Assembly: GCA_034190875.2 (NCBI GenBank)
Contig: CM067348.1
Location: forward strand, 33,300,579 to 33,364,578
Length of the DNA: 64,000 nt
DNA from: Urechis unicinctus
Taxonomy: Eukaryota > Annelida > Polychaeta > Xenopneusta > Urechidae
Direction: 5' to 3'
The position numbers and the translations under genes were made by a program. A model generated the notes under the pieces. It worked only from the letters and a program-made list of their open reading frames with translations, made no database searches and was not told where the DNA came from. Of the stretch, positions 62,096-64,000 are shown piece by piece (the stretch's first letter is position 1; each line of letters starts with the position of its first letter).

Positions 62096-62932
62096 CACTT
62101 CAGCCGACAATTCTCAAATTGTTGTTTTGTGCATAGTGTTAAAAAATGATAGCAACTGCCGCAAGCAAAAATATGTATGTATTCACCTTGACAGGCTCAG
62201 GAAGGTTGTTGTGATCTGGGAAGGAGAGAACAAAGTCCCCTCCAGTGACGCTAGTAGATCGTGGAGCTGTCACAGCAAACAGTAAAAAAATTAATGTAGT
62301 CAGCACATCTGAGCATAACTTCCAATAAGACTTACAGGGACGCTAATATGTATGTTTTAAACATTCTACAGGCCATATCGACAAAAAAGTGCCTCTGGAA
62401 TGTAGCAGATTGAACATTCATAATAGGACCCTGTGACCTTGCGATAAGATGACAAGACTAAAGTCACGAATAACCAACTCAAGATGCTCTTATCAGCATT
62501 TATATCAATTACTCAAGGATCTAAGGTCCGACAAAGCTGACATTTATTTGAATGTGAAACAGGTAAACTGGATCACAGTCAGTGCATTCCAAGCATTGTA
62601 GATCAAAGGATAGAGGCGTAAAACGCGCTTCAGCTGCTAGTCGAGCTGGCTGGCATGTATTCAAGTACCACCGACTCGGACCCAACTCCAGTCACGTAAT
62701 TAAGTGGAATAACAAATTGTTGGCGGCGAGACAAATCAGGTCCATGATCTAAAATAGTAGATCAAACTTGGCGTTTAATACTCAATAACAGCCTTATCAT
62801 TTCCTGACTGTGCCCGGGAAGATGCTACCGTATTACGGCCCCCCCCCTCCGCCCCCATCACCTATCATGATAGTCCTACTCTATTTTTGAAAGATTCATT
62901 GACACCACTAATACTCTCGTTTCAACGGACTG

Positions 62933-63004
62933 GGAAATGCCTAGCCCTACAAGACGTCCCTGGTATAAATTCATGTTACCGTTCGACCGGAGCTAGAAAA
63001 TGCC
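62933..63004. mobile_element. 54-bp micro-element with 9-bp target duplication, right copy
   Basis: Same insertion as 46943-47013, inherited by duplication: GGAAATGCC and GAAAATGCC flank 62942-62995. One C more than the left copy (GACGTCCCTGG). Confidence 0.75.
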
Positions 63005-64000
63005 TTGAGATATGCTGGATGTGACAAAAATTACATACCTACTTTATTGAACAATATACTTATTCATTGAACAACAGTCAACATTGTAGGTGCACATAAC
63101 AGCCAACCATGGAGGTGAACATAAATATACAGTATAATCGATAATTCAATATCACACCATAACTGTCGAAGCACGTGCTTTCGATATTCAGGCAGATCTT
63201 CCGATTTTGTTTCCGTTTATGCTCTTCGAAACACTAGCCGGCGTATCTCGTTATGAATGCCACAAGTTGGTGGGTATCATAACGTGCAAATAAAGTAAGT
63301 TTGTCCAAAGATTGTTTGAATGCATGGAGATACGAATTACATAAGAAAAAAATCATTTGTATCACCATATATGCATCACTAAACCCGTGAAATAAAAAGT
63401 TTAACCAATGCATTAAACAATACCAGCCGAAGATGATTTATCGTCCTATGAGATGGTAAGTAATACGTTGCTGACTAATCTTTTTTTTTTTTTAAAGTGA
63501 TAAGGTTTAGCACATAATTAACATTGAACACCTGGTACAATAGAAAACCAGACGACCAGGGTGAGCTCATAATAATCTTATGGTGATGACGTCATTTGTC
63601 ATGACATTGAAATAAGGAGTGTAAGACAGCCAGAAGAAGATTATTAGTTTATGTGGTCAAGTGAACAGTGAATCTGAACACTGGTGACTTTGAACCGTGT
63701 TATCATTCAGCTCAGATTTTAGCAAAACCCCTCGTGACCATATCGATCCACTCAAGGCATCGAATATTAGAAAATGTCTTATATTACGTACACTGATAAT
63801 GGTAGTACACTTGAACGAAGTGAGGAACTGAACCGCGAGCGGGGATCGTGGTTCACCTGGGTACTGATTGAGACGATAGAACATATACTTGATCTCGCAA
63901 GTAACGTGAACGGTTAATACGATAACGTTATCAATTTCATAAGTCTCATCTGACGTCACGAGGGGATCGCGCTGAAAAGAACCGCAAGATTGATTAAAAT

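Larger units (their letters stand above)
60726..62266 (-). other. Two pairs of small upstream exons (5' leader) of the intact Kelch gene
   Basis: Candidate exons 62266-62187, 61857-61820, 61137-61067 and 60787-60726 match those of the left copy, with clean acceptors (TTTGCTGTGACAG, TTGCTCTGACAG, CTGCAG) and GT donors. An ATG-initiated signal-peptide-like frame that runs into the first of them in the left copy is frameshifted here by one added A in the run at 62283-62289, which argues that this frame is not translated. A role as alternative leader exons is inferred. Confidence 0.5.
58096..64000. repeat. Segmental duplication, right copy
   Basis: Partner of 42085-48030 in direct orientation, running off the window end. 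It contains the intact Kelch gene. Confidence 0.93.

Overview
This is eukaryotic genomic DNA: spliced genes with GT-AG introns, long (TA)n, (CA)n, (ACC)n and minisatellite arrays, and many transposon copies. BTB-BACK-Kelch genes, CD225/dispanin genes, a P2X7-type C-terminal domain, DIRS-type elements, hAT, Harbinger and pogo-like elements together suggest an invertebrate animal, probably marine (lophotrochozoan, cephalochordate or similar). The sequence alone does not give the species.

Layout. 1-2236 is a 15-bp minisatellite with higher-order structure. 4.38-6.23 kb holds a plus-strand gene ending in a P2X7 intracellular-type zinc domain, apparently frameshifted. 6.7-10.2 kb holds minus-strand exons with a PHD-like finger and a plus-strand THAP-like remnant. 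Two CD225/dispanin genes stand head to head, at 11.78-14.33 kb (minus) and 20.92-23.31 kb (plus). They share intron positions and a four-cysteine tail, and both are bordered or filled by AT arrays. 23.97-24.56 kb is a Polinton-like polymerase fossil. 26.5-26.9 kb has two exons resembling the start of RPP38. 27.2-32.3 kb is a transposon cluster: an hAT end, a Harbinger-like element inserted into a minisatellite, and a decayed hAT transposase. 32.7-35.1 kb is a decayed but intron-containing copy of mitochondrial intermediate peptidase.

From 36.5 kb to the end the window is dominated by a duplication about 16 kb apart. Each copy carries a minus-strand BTB-BACK-Kelch gene, two pairs of small upstream exons (a second, 1.1-kb tandem duplication), micro-elements and about 1.4 kb more upstream sequence. 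The right Kelch gene (58.7-60.5 kb) is open for 591 codons; the left (42.7-44.5 kb) has three indels. Between them lie DIRS-type fossils, a Ty3-like scrap, pogo-like and hAT non-autonomous elements and pure simple repeats.

The least explained structures are very short mobile-looking elements. One is a 53-54 bp element with 9-bp target duplications, found at two independent sites plus one site inherited by duplication. Another is a 92-bp hairpin between 8-bp direct repeats. A third is a set of 51-58 bp palindromes ending in GACCGTTATGATT. The 10-mer ACCGTTATGA recurs far more often than chance. All identifications are by eye from sequence and family knowledge; no database search was run.
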